A DNA stretch of 6,129 nucleotides, taken from Halonatronomonas sp051745425. GTDB taxonomy: Bacteria > Bacillota > Halanaerobiia > Halanaerobiales > Halarsenatibacteraceae. Every line of letters begins with the position of its first letter. Within the stretch, counting starts at the first letter, position 1. Of the stretch, positions 1 through 5,922 are shown piece by piece. The position numbers were made by a program, and so were the translations under genes. Location of the stretch: positions 1-6,129 of the forward strand of contig JBNJEB010000093.1 in the NCBI GenBank assembly GCA_051745425.1, in the 5' to 3' direction. A model generated the notes under the pieces. That model was not told the DNA's origin and did no database searches. It saw nothing but the letters and a program-made list of their open reading frames with translations.

Positions 1-90
1 GATAGAGGGTTTTTATTTTTTTATGCAGGAAATTTTAACTTAATGGCTAATTATAAGCAGAAACTATAAAAATAAAAGGGGATGATTTAA
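1..90. other. Non-coding leader upstream of the SIMPL gene
   Basis: No supported gene lies here. The T-rich run at about 10-22, directly after GATAGAGGG, could be the right arm and U-tract of a terminator whose left arm lies before the window, but this cannot be tested from what is given. One frame is open from base 1 to a stop at 67-69, but its translation shows no recognisable protein. A TATAAA at 65-70 and a TATAAG at 52-57 are possible -10 boxes, yet neither has a convincing -35 at proper spacing, so I call no promoter. Confidence 0.4.
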
Positions 91-93
91 TTG
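74..93 (+). promoter_or_regulatory. Ribosome binding site that fixes a TTG start
   Basis: AAAAGGGG ends at base 81 and lies 9 nt before the TTG at 91-93. An ATG at 82-84 is in the same frame but is followed at once by ATT and a TAA stop (88-90), so it cannot start the gene and is too close to the purine run to be used efficiently. The in-frame stop means translation must begin at or after 91. The first internal Met (residue 18) falls beyond the conserved N-terminal SIMPL motif, so TTG is the best start. Confidence 0.7.
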
Positions 94-744
94 ACTAATG
101 ATTCAAGGGTGATAACTGTAAGAGGTTCCGGCAAGGTTTCAATGCCTCCAGACTGGATAGTAATAGATCTGGATTTAGTAGCCAGTGAAATGAAGTATTC
201 TGATACTTTAAATTCTGCAGCAAGACAGTTGGATCAATTGAGGAAATCTCTTTATTCAGTTGGTTTTGAGAGAGAAGATATTAAAACCAAAAGATTCTAT
301 GTTGATACTGTATACAGCAGCTATAAAGATAAAAATGACAATTACCGGAGAGTTTTTGAAGGTTATAAAGCCAAACATGACCTGTATATTGCCTTTGATC
401 TCGATACTGCCAGATTAGAAAAAACTCTGAATGCCCTTACAGAATCAATGGCCAAACCAGAATTTTCTGTTGATTATACAATTAAAGATAAAACAGCTGT
501 TAAAAATCAACTTCTTAAAAATGCTGTTACAGATGCCAGGACAAAGGCAGAGATTATGGTCGAGGCAGCCGGGGTTAAGCTAGGCAAGGTCTTAAGAATT
601 GATTACGACTGGACAGAAGTTAGATTTAGTCATGATTATAGTGTGTCCCATAGTGACTGTATGATGGTTTCAGAAAGTCTTGATTTTGAGCCAGAGGAAG
701 TCAAGGCTTCAGATAATGTTACTATTGTCTGGACTATAGAATAA
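91..744 (+). CDS. SIMPL domain-containing protein (DUF541), without signal peptide
   Basis: The 217-residue protein fits the SIMPL/DUF541 family (relatives of E. coli YggE and Brucella BP26). Visible family features are the opening strand with VRGSGKV at 10-16 followed by PPD at 19-21, a GYKA segment at 91-94, the helix with repeated Ala and KAE at about 144-165 leading into GVKLGKVLRI (161-170), and the closing strand DNVTIVWTIE (208-217). Length is normal for a single SIMPL domain. Many family members are exported, but this one begins directly with the domain and has no hydrophobic leader, so it is probably cytoplasmic. The biochemical role of the family is poorly defined; some members are linked to oxidative-stress tolerance or envelope complexes. 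It ends in tandem TAA stops (742-747). The downstream protease gene has its own promoter, so the two need not be one operon. Family assignment is firm; function is unknown. Confidence 0.85.
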   Translation: MTNDSRVITVRGSGKVSMPPDWIVIDLDLVASEMKYSDTLNSAARQLDQLRKSLYSVGFEREDIKTKRFYVDTVYSSYKDKNDNYRRVFEGYKAKHDLYIAFDLDTARLEKTLNALTESMAKPEFSVDYTIKDKTAVKNQLLKNAVTDARTKAEIMVEAAGVKLGKVLRIDYDWTEVRFSHDYSVSHSDCMMVSESLDFEPEEVKASDNVTIVWTIE

Positions 745-748
745 TAAG

Positions 749-777
749 TTGACTTTAATGTAGATAATTAATATAAA
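749..777 (+). promoter_or_regulatory. Sigma-A-type promoter of the site-2 protease gene
   Basis: TTGACT (749-754) and TATAAA (772-777) are separated by exactly 17 bp, each matching the consensus at five of six positions. Transcription would start near 784, giving a leader of about 84 nt before the ATG at 868. The -35 box begins two bases after the last stop of the SIMPL gene. A second perfect TATAAT at 795-800 has no good -35 at 16-18 bp, so it is a weaker alternative. Confidence 0.75.
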
Positions 778-799
778 TTTAAGCCAGTCTATTATATAA

Positions 800-828
800 T
801 GAATAAAAGAGGAGAAAAGTTTTATTCA
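800..828 (+). promoter_or_regulatory. Perfect inverted repeat / leader hairpin with GAGGAG in the loop
   Basis: TGAATAAAA (800-808) and TTTTATTCA (820-828) are exact reverse complements, giving a 9-bp stem with an 11-nt loop (809-819) that contains GAGGAG. The element lies inside the inferred 5' leader of the site-2 protease gene. The loop purines resemble a Shine-Dalgarno site but no usable start codon follows at the right distance. It is not a terminator, because the stem is AT-rich and no separate T-run follows it. It could be an RNA element (mRNA stabiliser, or a GGA-in-loop protein site) or a DNA operator abutting the TATAAT at 795-800. The structure is seen; the role is inferred. Confidence 0.5.
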
Positions 829-867
829 ACTATTCTTTAAAAGATTATCAGAGAAAGGGTGAGATAA

Positions 868-1989
868 ATGCTGAAAAGTTCAATAACAATAACGAAAGTT
901 GCTGGTATTCCAATCAGAATCCATGTAAGTTTCCTGATAATTCTCCCCTTCTTTAGCTGGGTGATTGCAACCAATATTAACCAGATAGCCAGTATGGCAG
1001 CGGTGAACCCGGAAAGTATTGGTCTAAATCCGCTGATTATCGGTTTTATTCTGGCAATAATGCTCTTTGTTAGCGTAACTTTTCATGAGATCTCCCATTC
1101 GCTGGTAGCTCAGAAAAAGGGCATTGAAATTAGCAGCATAACCTTAATGCTTCTTGGTGGAGTCGCCCAGATGGATGATGATCTTCATAATCCCAAGGAT
1201 GAGGCCTTAATGGCTTTAGCAGGGCCATTATTTAGCCTGGTCTTCGGTAGTCTCTTACTCTTTGTAATCCGGCCAGTTATAACCGGTTTTAATGCAGATA
1301 TTAGTTTGATGGTTTATTATCTAGGCTATATAAATATTTTCCTGGCAATATTTAACCTGCTACCGGCCTTTCCATCTGATGGAGGCAGGATACTCAGGTC
1401 TCTATTAGCATTGAAGACCAGCCATTATAAGGCAACTAAGATAGCAACAGCAGTCGGCAAAGGGTTTGCCTTTTTAATGGGATTCTATGGTTTTTTATAT
1501 GGACAAATCCTCCTGATGTTAATAGCTTTCTTTATTTATATAGGAGCAAGCCAGGAAAAAGAGACCAGTCTGATGCGTGATGTCTTTGGTCCATTTAAAG
1601 TAAAGGATCTGATGACAGAAGAAGTAATAACAGTTAGAGAAGATATTACAGTTTCAGACTTACTGGATAAGATGCTTAAAGAAAAACATTCCGGGTATCC
1701 AGTAGTTGATAGTGAAGGGAATTTAACAGGTTGCGTAACTCTGGACGATATAAGGGGAATATCAGAGCAGAGTAAAGAATTAAAGGCAGTTGAAGAAGTA
1801 ATGGCCTGTGATATCATTTCAGTTCATCCTGAAGATGAACTCTTTGAGGCCTTTAAAAAGATGTCCAGGTCAGAAATTGGTAGATTAATTGTTGTAGAAG
1901 ATGGAGAAATGGTGGGGATTTTAACCCGTTCAGATATAATGAAAGCCCACCAGTTAAAAATTATTAAAGATAAACAGGATAATAATTAA
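868..1989 (+). CDS. Site-2 (M50 family) intramembrane zinc metalloprotease with two CBS domains
   Basis: The 373-residue protein has the layout of M50B site-2 proteases that carry C-terminal CBS domains, such as the Methanocaldococcus jannaschii S2P group. Membrane segments fall at about 17-36, 54-81, 113-135, 146-168 and 197-226. The zinc motif HEISH (73-77: H73, E74, H77) lies within the second, and the third ligand is Asp171 in the conserved NLLPAFPSDGGR motif (163-174). CBS domains follow at about 245-296 and 307-361; such pairs often bind adenine nucleotides and may gate the protease by energy state. It would cleave membrane-spanning substrates, for example anti-sigma factors or signal-peptide remnants; no substrate candidate is visible here. 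The ATG has the site AAAGGGTGAG just upstream (854-863) and its own promoter at 749-777. It converges on the LtaS-like gene with a 38-bp gap. No key catalytic residue is missing. Family assignment is very secure; the biological target is unknown. Confidence 0.95.
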   Translation: MLKSSITITKVAGIPIRIHVSFLIILPFFSWVIATNINQIASMAAVNPESIGLNPLIIGFILAIMLFVSVTFHEISHSLVAQKKGIEISSITLMLLGGVAQMDDDLHNPKDEALMALAGPLFSLVFGSLLLFVIRPVITGFNADISLMVYYLGYINIFLAIFNLLPAFPSDGGRILRSLLALKTSHYKATKIATAVGKGFAFLMGFYGFLYGQILLMLIAFFIYIGASQEKETSLMRDVFGPFKVKDLMTEEVITVREDITVSDLLDKMLKEKHSGYPVVDSEGNLTGCVTLDDIRGISEQSKELKAVEEVMACDIISVHPEDELFEAFKKMSRSEIGRLIVVEDGEMVGILTRSDIMKAHQLKIIKDKQDNN

Positions 1990-2027
1990 GCTGGCAGGCA
2001 TTTTTACAGGAAACAAATTCTAAAAGG
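1990..2027. other. Short convergent intergenic gap without a clear terminator
   Basis: The plus-strand protease gene and the minus-strand LtaS-like gene end tail to tail here. I looked for a GC-rich stem followed by T residues in either direction and found none. The short TTTTT run at 2001-2005 follows GGCAGGCA, which has no complementary arm. The transcripts may therefore overlap at their 3' ends. Confidence 0.5.
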
Positions 2028-3890
2028 TCATCTCTGGCGTTTTAAGTAGATGCTTCGCATATATTTAATTGTTTCTCTTAATTTTTCTTTCTCCTGATCA
2101 GCTATTAGAGAATTATCTTGAAGATTATTATAATAACCGACCTGTTTAAACCTGCTTTCATTAATTAAATAGAGCTGATCCTTATATAAGACCTGAGGTA
2201 CTTCATGGATAAATAGAATTGGATATTCATTCTTATCAAAGATAGAGTTGCCTAAAAATTCTTCAGGCATTTCTTCATGTCCCAGGAGATCAAGAATTGT
2301 AGGCGACAGATCAAGAATACTGACAGCTCTTTCGTCTACTTTATTTTCAATTTCCGGATGAATAATAAATAAAGGGACATGTTCAGGTTTCTTAATATTT
2401 TCTGTTAGATTATAGTCTCTCCCGGAGGAATATTCATCTCTATTAACCAGGGATTCGTGGTCGGCATAGATAATAACTAAAGTATTCTCCTTTAAATCTC
2501 TTTGCTCCAGTTCATCTATAAACATTTTAAGAGAGCTATCAACAAAGTTAAAAGTATTGAATAAATCTTTGACCATTTGATCCTCAATATTCTTAAAGGC
2601 ATCTATAGCTTCAGACTGGGGATAATAATCAAATGGCTTATGGCCTGTAAGGGTAATGAAAAAACTAAAGAAAGGTTTTTCAGCCTCTTCTAAATAATCA
2701 AGGGATTGTTTTAAGAAATCATAATCATTGATACCCAGGTTTTTATCAATTTCCATTTCTAGATTTTCAGTACTGTAATCTTTTTTTGAATAAAACTTAT
2801 CAAAACCTAATTCAGCAAAGGCGGTATTTCTATTAAAGAAATCACCGTCATAATTATGGAGGGCCAGAGTATTATATCCATCATTATTTAAAGTATTTAC
2901 AATGGACTGGAAATCCTTTAGATCATTTTCCCGATAGGTAAAGTTTTTATTCATCGGATAAAGGGATGTTAAGAATGAAAAATCAGCATTATAACTGCCT
3001 CTGATATGCTGGGTGATAAAATTAGGGAAATAAAGACTTTCGTCTTTTAAGTCATTTAAAAAGGGGGTTACTTCCTGGCCGTTATGTTCGTAATCTATTA
3101 TTTTTTCATCCAGGGTTTCAATTTGAATTGCAATAATATTTGTCTCATCATCAATTAGACCTCTTCCTGCTAATTCTCCATTATAAGATTCCGGGAGTGG
3201 CTCCTCTTCATCAATCTGATAGGGATTTAATATCTCATAAATTTCCATCAGATAAACTGGAAAATAACCATAGGTATTTACAAATTTAGATGTAGACCGA
3301 TGATAGAGCTCCTGGGGGTTGTGATTTCCCAGCTGATAATTAGTATAAAGAATCTGACCTGCCAGGCAGAACAATATTAAAGCTATTGATATTAAATGGA
3401 ACTTTCTATTTTTAAAAAATAACCTATTTCTGTTATAAGTATTTGAACTTTTAATCTTAAAATATAATAGAGCTGCAAAGATAAAGTCTAAAGCAAAGCC
3501 GACCAAGTAAAGAGGATTGATGTTTTCAATAAAAATACTTGAATTACCGGCCCGTCCTGTATTTTCACTCATAAGATAATCTATGATGCTAAAGTAGTTG
3601 CCATAGTATGAGTAATATAGATACCCAATAACAAATATAATAGAGAAAACAAGATAAGCCCAGAATAATTTTTTGATTTTTTTCTTATCATCATAGATTT
3701 GAATAATAATATAGATAAAGGCCAGTATTAATACAATATTTTTCATGATTAAACCGGTTATAGATGGAACGTAAAATATTTTTAGGTGGATATAGTTATA
3801 TTTTATAAGAAATCCTAAAACTACAAATAATAAGAATGAGTTTTGGAATAGATTATTTTTTGTATTAATTTTAATAATTATCACCCTCAC
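2028..3890 (-). CDS. LtaS-like sulfatase-superfamily membrane protein (lipoteichoic acid synthase / phosphoglycerol transferase family)
   Basis: At 620 residues it has the size and plan of LtaS: five membrane segments (about 17-36, 42-66, 73-97, 124-146, 164-185), a linker, then an extracellular alkaline-phosphatase-superfamily domain from about 250. LtaS enzymes move glycerol phosphate from phosphatidylglycerol onto a growing polymer outside the cell. Landmarks seen are IQIETL with Glu258, EVTPFLNDL (273-281), SLYP (309-312), His345 and FFNR (351-354), TGHKPF with His417, YADH with Asp477 and His478, and DLSPTILDLLG (527-537). The metal-ligand residues are present, but the family's GKTSD nucleophile region reads GSYNAD (298-303) with no Thr. 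The role could therefore be a divergent phosphoglycerol transferase, another phospho- or sulfo-ester enzyme, or a weakened paralogue. The GTG at 3890 is the furthest upstream start (in-frame TAA three codons before), but it lacks a Shine-Dalgarno site; an ATT at 3875-3873 is better placed. The gene looks more AT-rich than its neighbour ygiQ. Superfamily is secure; the exact substrate is not. Confidence 0.88.
   Translation of the reverse strand: MRVIIIKINTKNNLFQNSFLLFVVLGFLIKYNYIHLKIFYVPSITGLIMKNIVLILAFIYIIIQIYDDKKKIKKLFWAYLVFSIIFVIGYLYYSYYGNYFSIIDYLMSENTGRAGNSSIFIENINPLYLVGFALDFIFAALLYFKIKSSNTYNRNRLFFKNRKFHLISIALILFCLAGQILYTNYQLGNHNPQELYHRSTSKFVNTYGYFPVYLMEIYEILNPYQIDEEEPLPESYNGELAGRGLIDDETNIIAIQIETLDEKIIDYEHNGQEVTPFLNDLKDESLYFPNFITQHIRGSYNADFSFLTSLYPMNKNFTYRENDLKDFQSIVNTLNNDGYNTLALHNYDGDFFNRNTAFAELGFDKFYSKKDYSTENLEMEIDKNLGINDYDFLKQSLDYLEEAEKPFFSFFITLTGHKPFDYYPQSEAIDAFKNIEDQMVKDLFNTFNFVDSSLKMFIDELEQRDLKENTLVIIYADHESLVNRDEYSSGRDYNLTENIKKPEHVPLFIIHPEIENKVDERAVSILDLSPTILDLLGHEEMPEEFLGNSIFDKNEYPILFIHEVPQVLYKDQLYLINESRFKQVGYYNNLQDNSLIADQEKEKLRETIKYMRSIYLKRQR
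3873..3887 (-). promoter_or_regulatory. Shine-Dalgarno site lying inside the annotated start of the LtaS-like gene
   Basis: Reading the minus strand, AGGGTGAT (3887-3880) matches the anti-Shine-Dalgarno end at GGTGAT and lies downstream of the GTG at 3890. Five bases after GGTGA comes an in-frame ATT (3875-3873). The protease gene at 868 has exactly the same five-base spacing between GGTGA and its ATG. This makes ATT, the rare start known from infC, a serious candidate; the protein would then be 615 residues and keep all five membrane segments. Confidence 0.4.
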
Positions 3891-3902
3891 TGTATGTTAA
3901 AA

Positions 3903-3908
3903 TTAATA
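3903..3908 (-). promoter_or_regulatory. Possible -10 box of an activator-type promoter for the LtaS-like gene
   Basis: On the minus strand TATTAA (plus 3908-3903) is a four-of-six match to TATAAT, about 16 bases before the Shine-Dalgarno site. The place where a -35 box would sit (about 3926-3931) is GC-rich and lies inside the tandem repeats, with no TTGACA-like sequence. That pattern would suit a promoter that needs an activator, but the match is weak and read-through from ygiQ is an alternative. Confidence 0.25.
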
Positions 3909-3911
3909 ATC

Positions 3912-3939
3912 ACCTGCCGGTTACCCGACGGTTACCTGG
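3912..3939 (-). repeat. Tandem 11-bp direct repeats upstream of the LtaS-like gene
   Basis: On the plus strand ACCTGCCGGTT (3912-3922) is followed directly by ACCCGACGGTT (3923-3933), identical at 9 of 11 positions, then by ACCTGG (3934-3939), the start of a third copy. The 8-mer CGGTTACC occurs twice, 11 bp apart (3918-3925, 3929-3936). The block is strikingly GC-rich within an AT-rich gap. An 11-bp period places each copy on the same helix face, as in operators of OmpR/PhoB-family response regulators. It ends 21 bp before the GTG at 3890. Confidence 0.6.
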
Positions 3940-3948
3940 TAGTATCTC

Positions 3949-3965
3949 TTCACAAATTTCACAAA
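3949..3965 (-). repeat. Short direct repeat TTCACAAA, 9-bp period
   Basis: TTCACAAA occurs at 3949-3956 and 3958-3965 (TTTGTGAA twice on the minus strand), just after the ygiQ stop codon. It could be part of a regulatory region for the LtaS-like gene or simple AT-rich coincidence. No T-run or stem marks a terminator for ygiQ here, so transcription may continue into the LtaS-like gene. Confidence 0.3.
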
Positions 3966-3972
3966 GTTATAA

Positions 3973-5775
3973 TCAGGCATATTTATCTCTGATTAAAGCC
4001 TTTTTATGATCGCCAATTAAGTCTTCCCGGCCGGCTTTTTTCAGGGCCTGATAAACCAGATTATAATTCCTGGAATATTTATACTGGAGCAGTGCCCTCT
4101 GCATCTTCTTTTCTTGCCTGGATTTAGGGACATAGATTTCTTCCATAGTTTTAGGATCATAGCCGGTATGATACATTGTAGTCGAAAGGGTCCCTGGTGT
4201 CGGATAGAAATCCTGGACCTGTTCCGGCTGATGACCAATATCCCTTAAATATTCAGCCAGTTCAATTGCTGATTCCAGAGTGCTGCCAGGATGACTGGAT
4301 ATAAGATAGGGTACCAGGTATTGTTCCTTATCAATCCTATCATTTATTCTATAAAATTTTTCCCTGAATTCATCAAAGATCCGGGCATCAGGTTTGCCCA
4401 TTAGTTTCAGGACCTCCGGGGAAATATGTTCCGGGGCCACTTTTAAGAGCCCACTTACATGATGTTTGCAGAGTTCTTCAAAGAAGGTATCGTCTTTATC
4501 GGCCATAATATAATCATATCTTAAGCCGGAACGGATAAAGACCTTTTTAACGCCCTCCAGATTTCTTAAAGTTCTTAATATGTCAAGGTACTCACTATGA
4601 TCGACCTTTAGATTGCCACAGGGTTCAGGGAAGAGACATTCTTTATCCTTGCAGACACCTTGATGGAGTTGTTTATCACAGGCCGGATTCCTGAAGTTGG
4701 CAGTCGGGCCACCGACATCATGGATATAGCCTTTAAAATCAGCATCAGCAATTATTTTTCTGGCCTCTGCAACAATTGATTCCTTACTCCGGCCAATGAC
4801 CATCTGACCCTGATGAAAATTTAAGGCGCAGAAAGAACAGCCCCCATAACAGCCCCGGGAACTGGTTATACTAAATTTGACTTCCCTGATAGCCGGAACA
4901 CCACCAGCTGGCTCATAGATCGGGTGATAATCCCGTTGATAGGGCAATGAATAGACCAGGTCCAGCATCTCTCTGTCTAAAGGTTTAGCCGGCGGGTTCT
5001 GGACCAGATAGCGATCATTGTGGCGCTGGATTAAGATATTACCCCGGATCGGATCCTGCTCATCGGCTTGGATTTTAAAGCTTTCAGCATATTTCTTTTT
5101 ATCTGCGGCAATGTCTTCATAGGAATCAAGCTCAAGCCCGCCATAAAGATTATCTTTATCTCCAATAATATAACAGGTGCCAGGGACATGCCTGATATAT
5201 TCTATATCGAGACCATTATCGAGACTCTCTGCAATTTCAATAATCTGTCTTTCACCCATGCCATAGACTAAAAGATCTGCCCTGCTATCAAAGAGGATAG
5301 ACCTTCTGACCTCGTCATCCCAGTAATCATAATGGGCAAACCTCCTGAGGCTGGCCTCGATGCCGCCAATTATAATCGGGACATCTTTATAAGCTTCCTT
5401 CAAGCGGTTACAGTAAACAATTGTGGCCCGGTCAGGTCTTAAACCGGCCTGACCGCCAGGTGAGTAGGTATCATTACTCCTGGGCCGCTTATTAACTGTA
5501 TAATGACTGACCATTGAATCCATATTGCCAGCAGTCACTAGAAAACCAAGCCTGGGCCTGCCCAGTCTTTTAAAATCAGCAACAGACCGCCAGTCAGGCT
5601 GGGCAATAATCCCGACTTTAAAGCCGGCATCCTCTAGGACCCTTGCTATAATTGCTGTACCAAATGAGGGGTGGTCAACATAGGCATCACCAGAGACTAT
5701 GATAAAATCTAGCTGCTGCCAGTTTCGCTCTGCCATATCTTTTTTATTTATAACCATAAACTGGTCCCGATTCAT
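3973..5775 (-). CDS. ygiQ: YgiQ family radical SAM protein
   Basis: The 600-residue protein matches the YgiQ/UPF0313 family over its length. The N-terminal part (about 20-290) has the family sequence with VSGDAYVDHPSFGTA (27-41), TAGNMDSMVSHYTVNKRPR (81-99), the GG-rich YSPGG at 104-108 and IIGGIEASLRRFAHYDYWDD (135-154). The radical SAM core starts at about 295 with SRGCYGGCSFC: Cys309, Cys313 and Cys316 would bind the 4Fe-4S cluster that cleaves S-adenosylmethionine. A second cysteine set (366, 375, 380, 386) follows GGPTAN and is also found in E. coli YgiQ. Further family motifs are VAPEH (446-450), PYLISSHPG (489-497) and DFYPTPGTLSTTMYHTG (522-538). The substrate of the family is not established. 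The ATG at 5775 has TAGGAGTG seven bases upstream, which supports this start over Met7 and Met14. An extended -10 promoter lies at 5827-5855. The gene is visibly richer in GC (many CCGG) than the LtaS-like gene 82 bp downstream. Confidence 0.95.
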   Translation of the reverse strand: MNRDQFMVINKKDMAERNWQQLDFIIVSGDAYVDHPSFGTAIIARVLEDAGFKVGIIAQPDWRSVADFKRLGRPRLGFLVTAGNMDSMVSHYTVNKRPRSNDTYSPGGQAGLRPDRATIVYCNRLKEAYKDVPIIIGGIEASLRRFAHYDYWDDEVRRSILFDSRADLLVYGMGERQIIEIAESLDNGLDIEYIRHVPGTCYIIGDKDNLYGGLELDSYEDIAADKKKYAESFKIQADEQDPIRGNILIQRHNDRYLVQNPPAKPLDREMLDLVYSLPYQRDYHPIYEPAGGVPAIREVKFSITSSRGCYGGCSFCALNFHQGQMVIGRSKESIVAEARKIIADADFKGYIHDVGGPTANFRNPACDKQLHQGVCKDKECLFPEPCGNLKVDHSEYLDILRTLRNLEGVKKVFIRSGLRYDYIMADKDDTFFEELCKHHVSGLLKVAPEHISPEVLKLMGKPDARIFDEFREKFYRINDRIDKEQYLVPYLISSHPGSTLESAIELAEYLRDIGHQPEQVQDFYPTPGTLSTTMYHTGYDPKTMEEIYVPKSRQEKKMQRALLQYKYSRNYNLVYQALKKAGREDLIGDHKKALIRDKYA

Positions 5776-5808
5776 AAAATTACACTCCTAATTTAATTAC
5801 TTAACCAA

Positions 5809-5826
5809 TAATACACACTGGTATTA
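5809..5826. promoter_or_regulatory. Dyad at the inferred ygiQ transcription start (operator candidate)
   Basis: TAATAC (5809-5814) and GTATTA (5821-5826) are exact reverse complements separated by 6 bp. The 18-bp dyad abuts the -10 box of the ygiQ promoter (5827-5832) and covers the expected start near 5820, a usual site for a repressor. The arms are AT-rich and only 6 bp long, so chance is possible. Confidence 0.35.
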
Positions 5827-5855
5827 ATTATATCATTTATAATAAATCTCTACAA
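5827..5855 (-). promoter_or_regulatory. Extended -10 promoter of ygiQ
   Basis: On the minus strand a perfect TATAAT (plus 5832-5827) is preceded by TGA, giving the extended -10 pattern TGnTATAAT. TTGTAG (plus 5855-5850) stands 17 bp upstream as a weak -35 (three of six), which an extended -10 tolerates. Transcription would start near 5820, leaving a leader of about 45 nt with a good Shine-Dalgarno site. Confidence 0.65.
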
Positions 5856-5871
5856 TTGCAGGTATTTCTCT

Positions 5872-5877
5872 TTGACT
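5872..5877 (+). promoter_or_regulatory. Possible -35 box of the rightward gene
   Basis: TTGACT is a five-of-six match to the -35 consensus on the plus strand. No good -10 lies at 16-18 bp (17 bp gives ACCTAT); TATTAT at 5898-5903 is 20 bp away and would start transcription inside the ribosome binding site. The real promoter of the gene at 5923 is therefore uncertain. Confidence 0.2.
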
Positions 5878-5922
5878 AGAGAATAATATATTAGACCTAT
5901 TATTATAAGAGGTGAGTTAATC

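Noticed and set aside
799..840. 14-codon leader frame starting at ATG 799
   Set aside because: No Shine-Dalgarno site precedes the ATG, and the peptide shows no attenuator-like codon run; the region is better explained by the inverted repeat.
1536..1817. Minus-strand open frame of 93 codons inside the site-2 protease gene
   Set aside because: It is antisense to the C-terminal membrane and CBS coding region, whose protein family is certain, and its translation has no recognisable features.
1990..2027. Bidirectional terminator between the convergent genes
   Set aside because: No stem with a following T-run could be found on either strand.
3912..3939. Terminator of ygiQ formed by the GC-rich block
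   Set aside because: The block is a direct repeat, not an inverted one. GGTNACC gives only tiny dyads, and no T-run follows.
4041..4238. Minus-strand open frame of 65 codons within ygiQ
   Set aside because: Same strand, different frame, fully inside a conserved gene; a shadow of ygiQ.
5068..5271. Plus-strand open frame of 67 codons opposite ygiQ
   Set aside because: Antisense shadow of a conserved coding region with no convincing ribosome site or domain.
2028..5775. A novel multi-gene defence or biosynthetic system
   Set aside because: The complete genes belong to widespread families, with no shared pathway, no effector or nuclease domains and no mobile-element context; only the details listed as findings are unusual.
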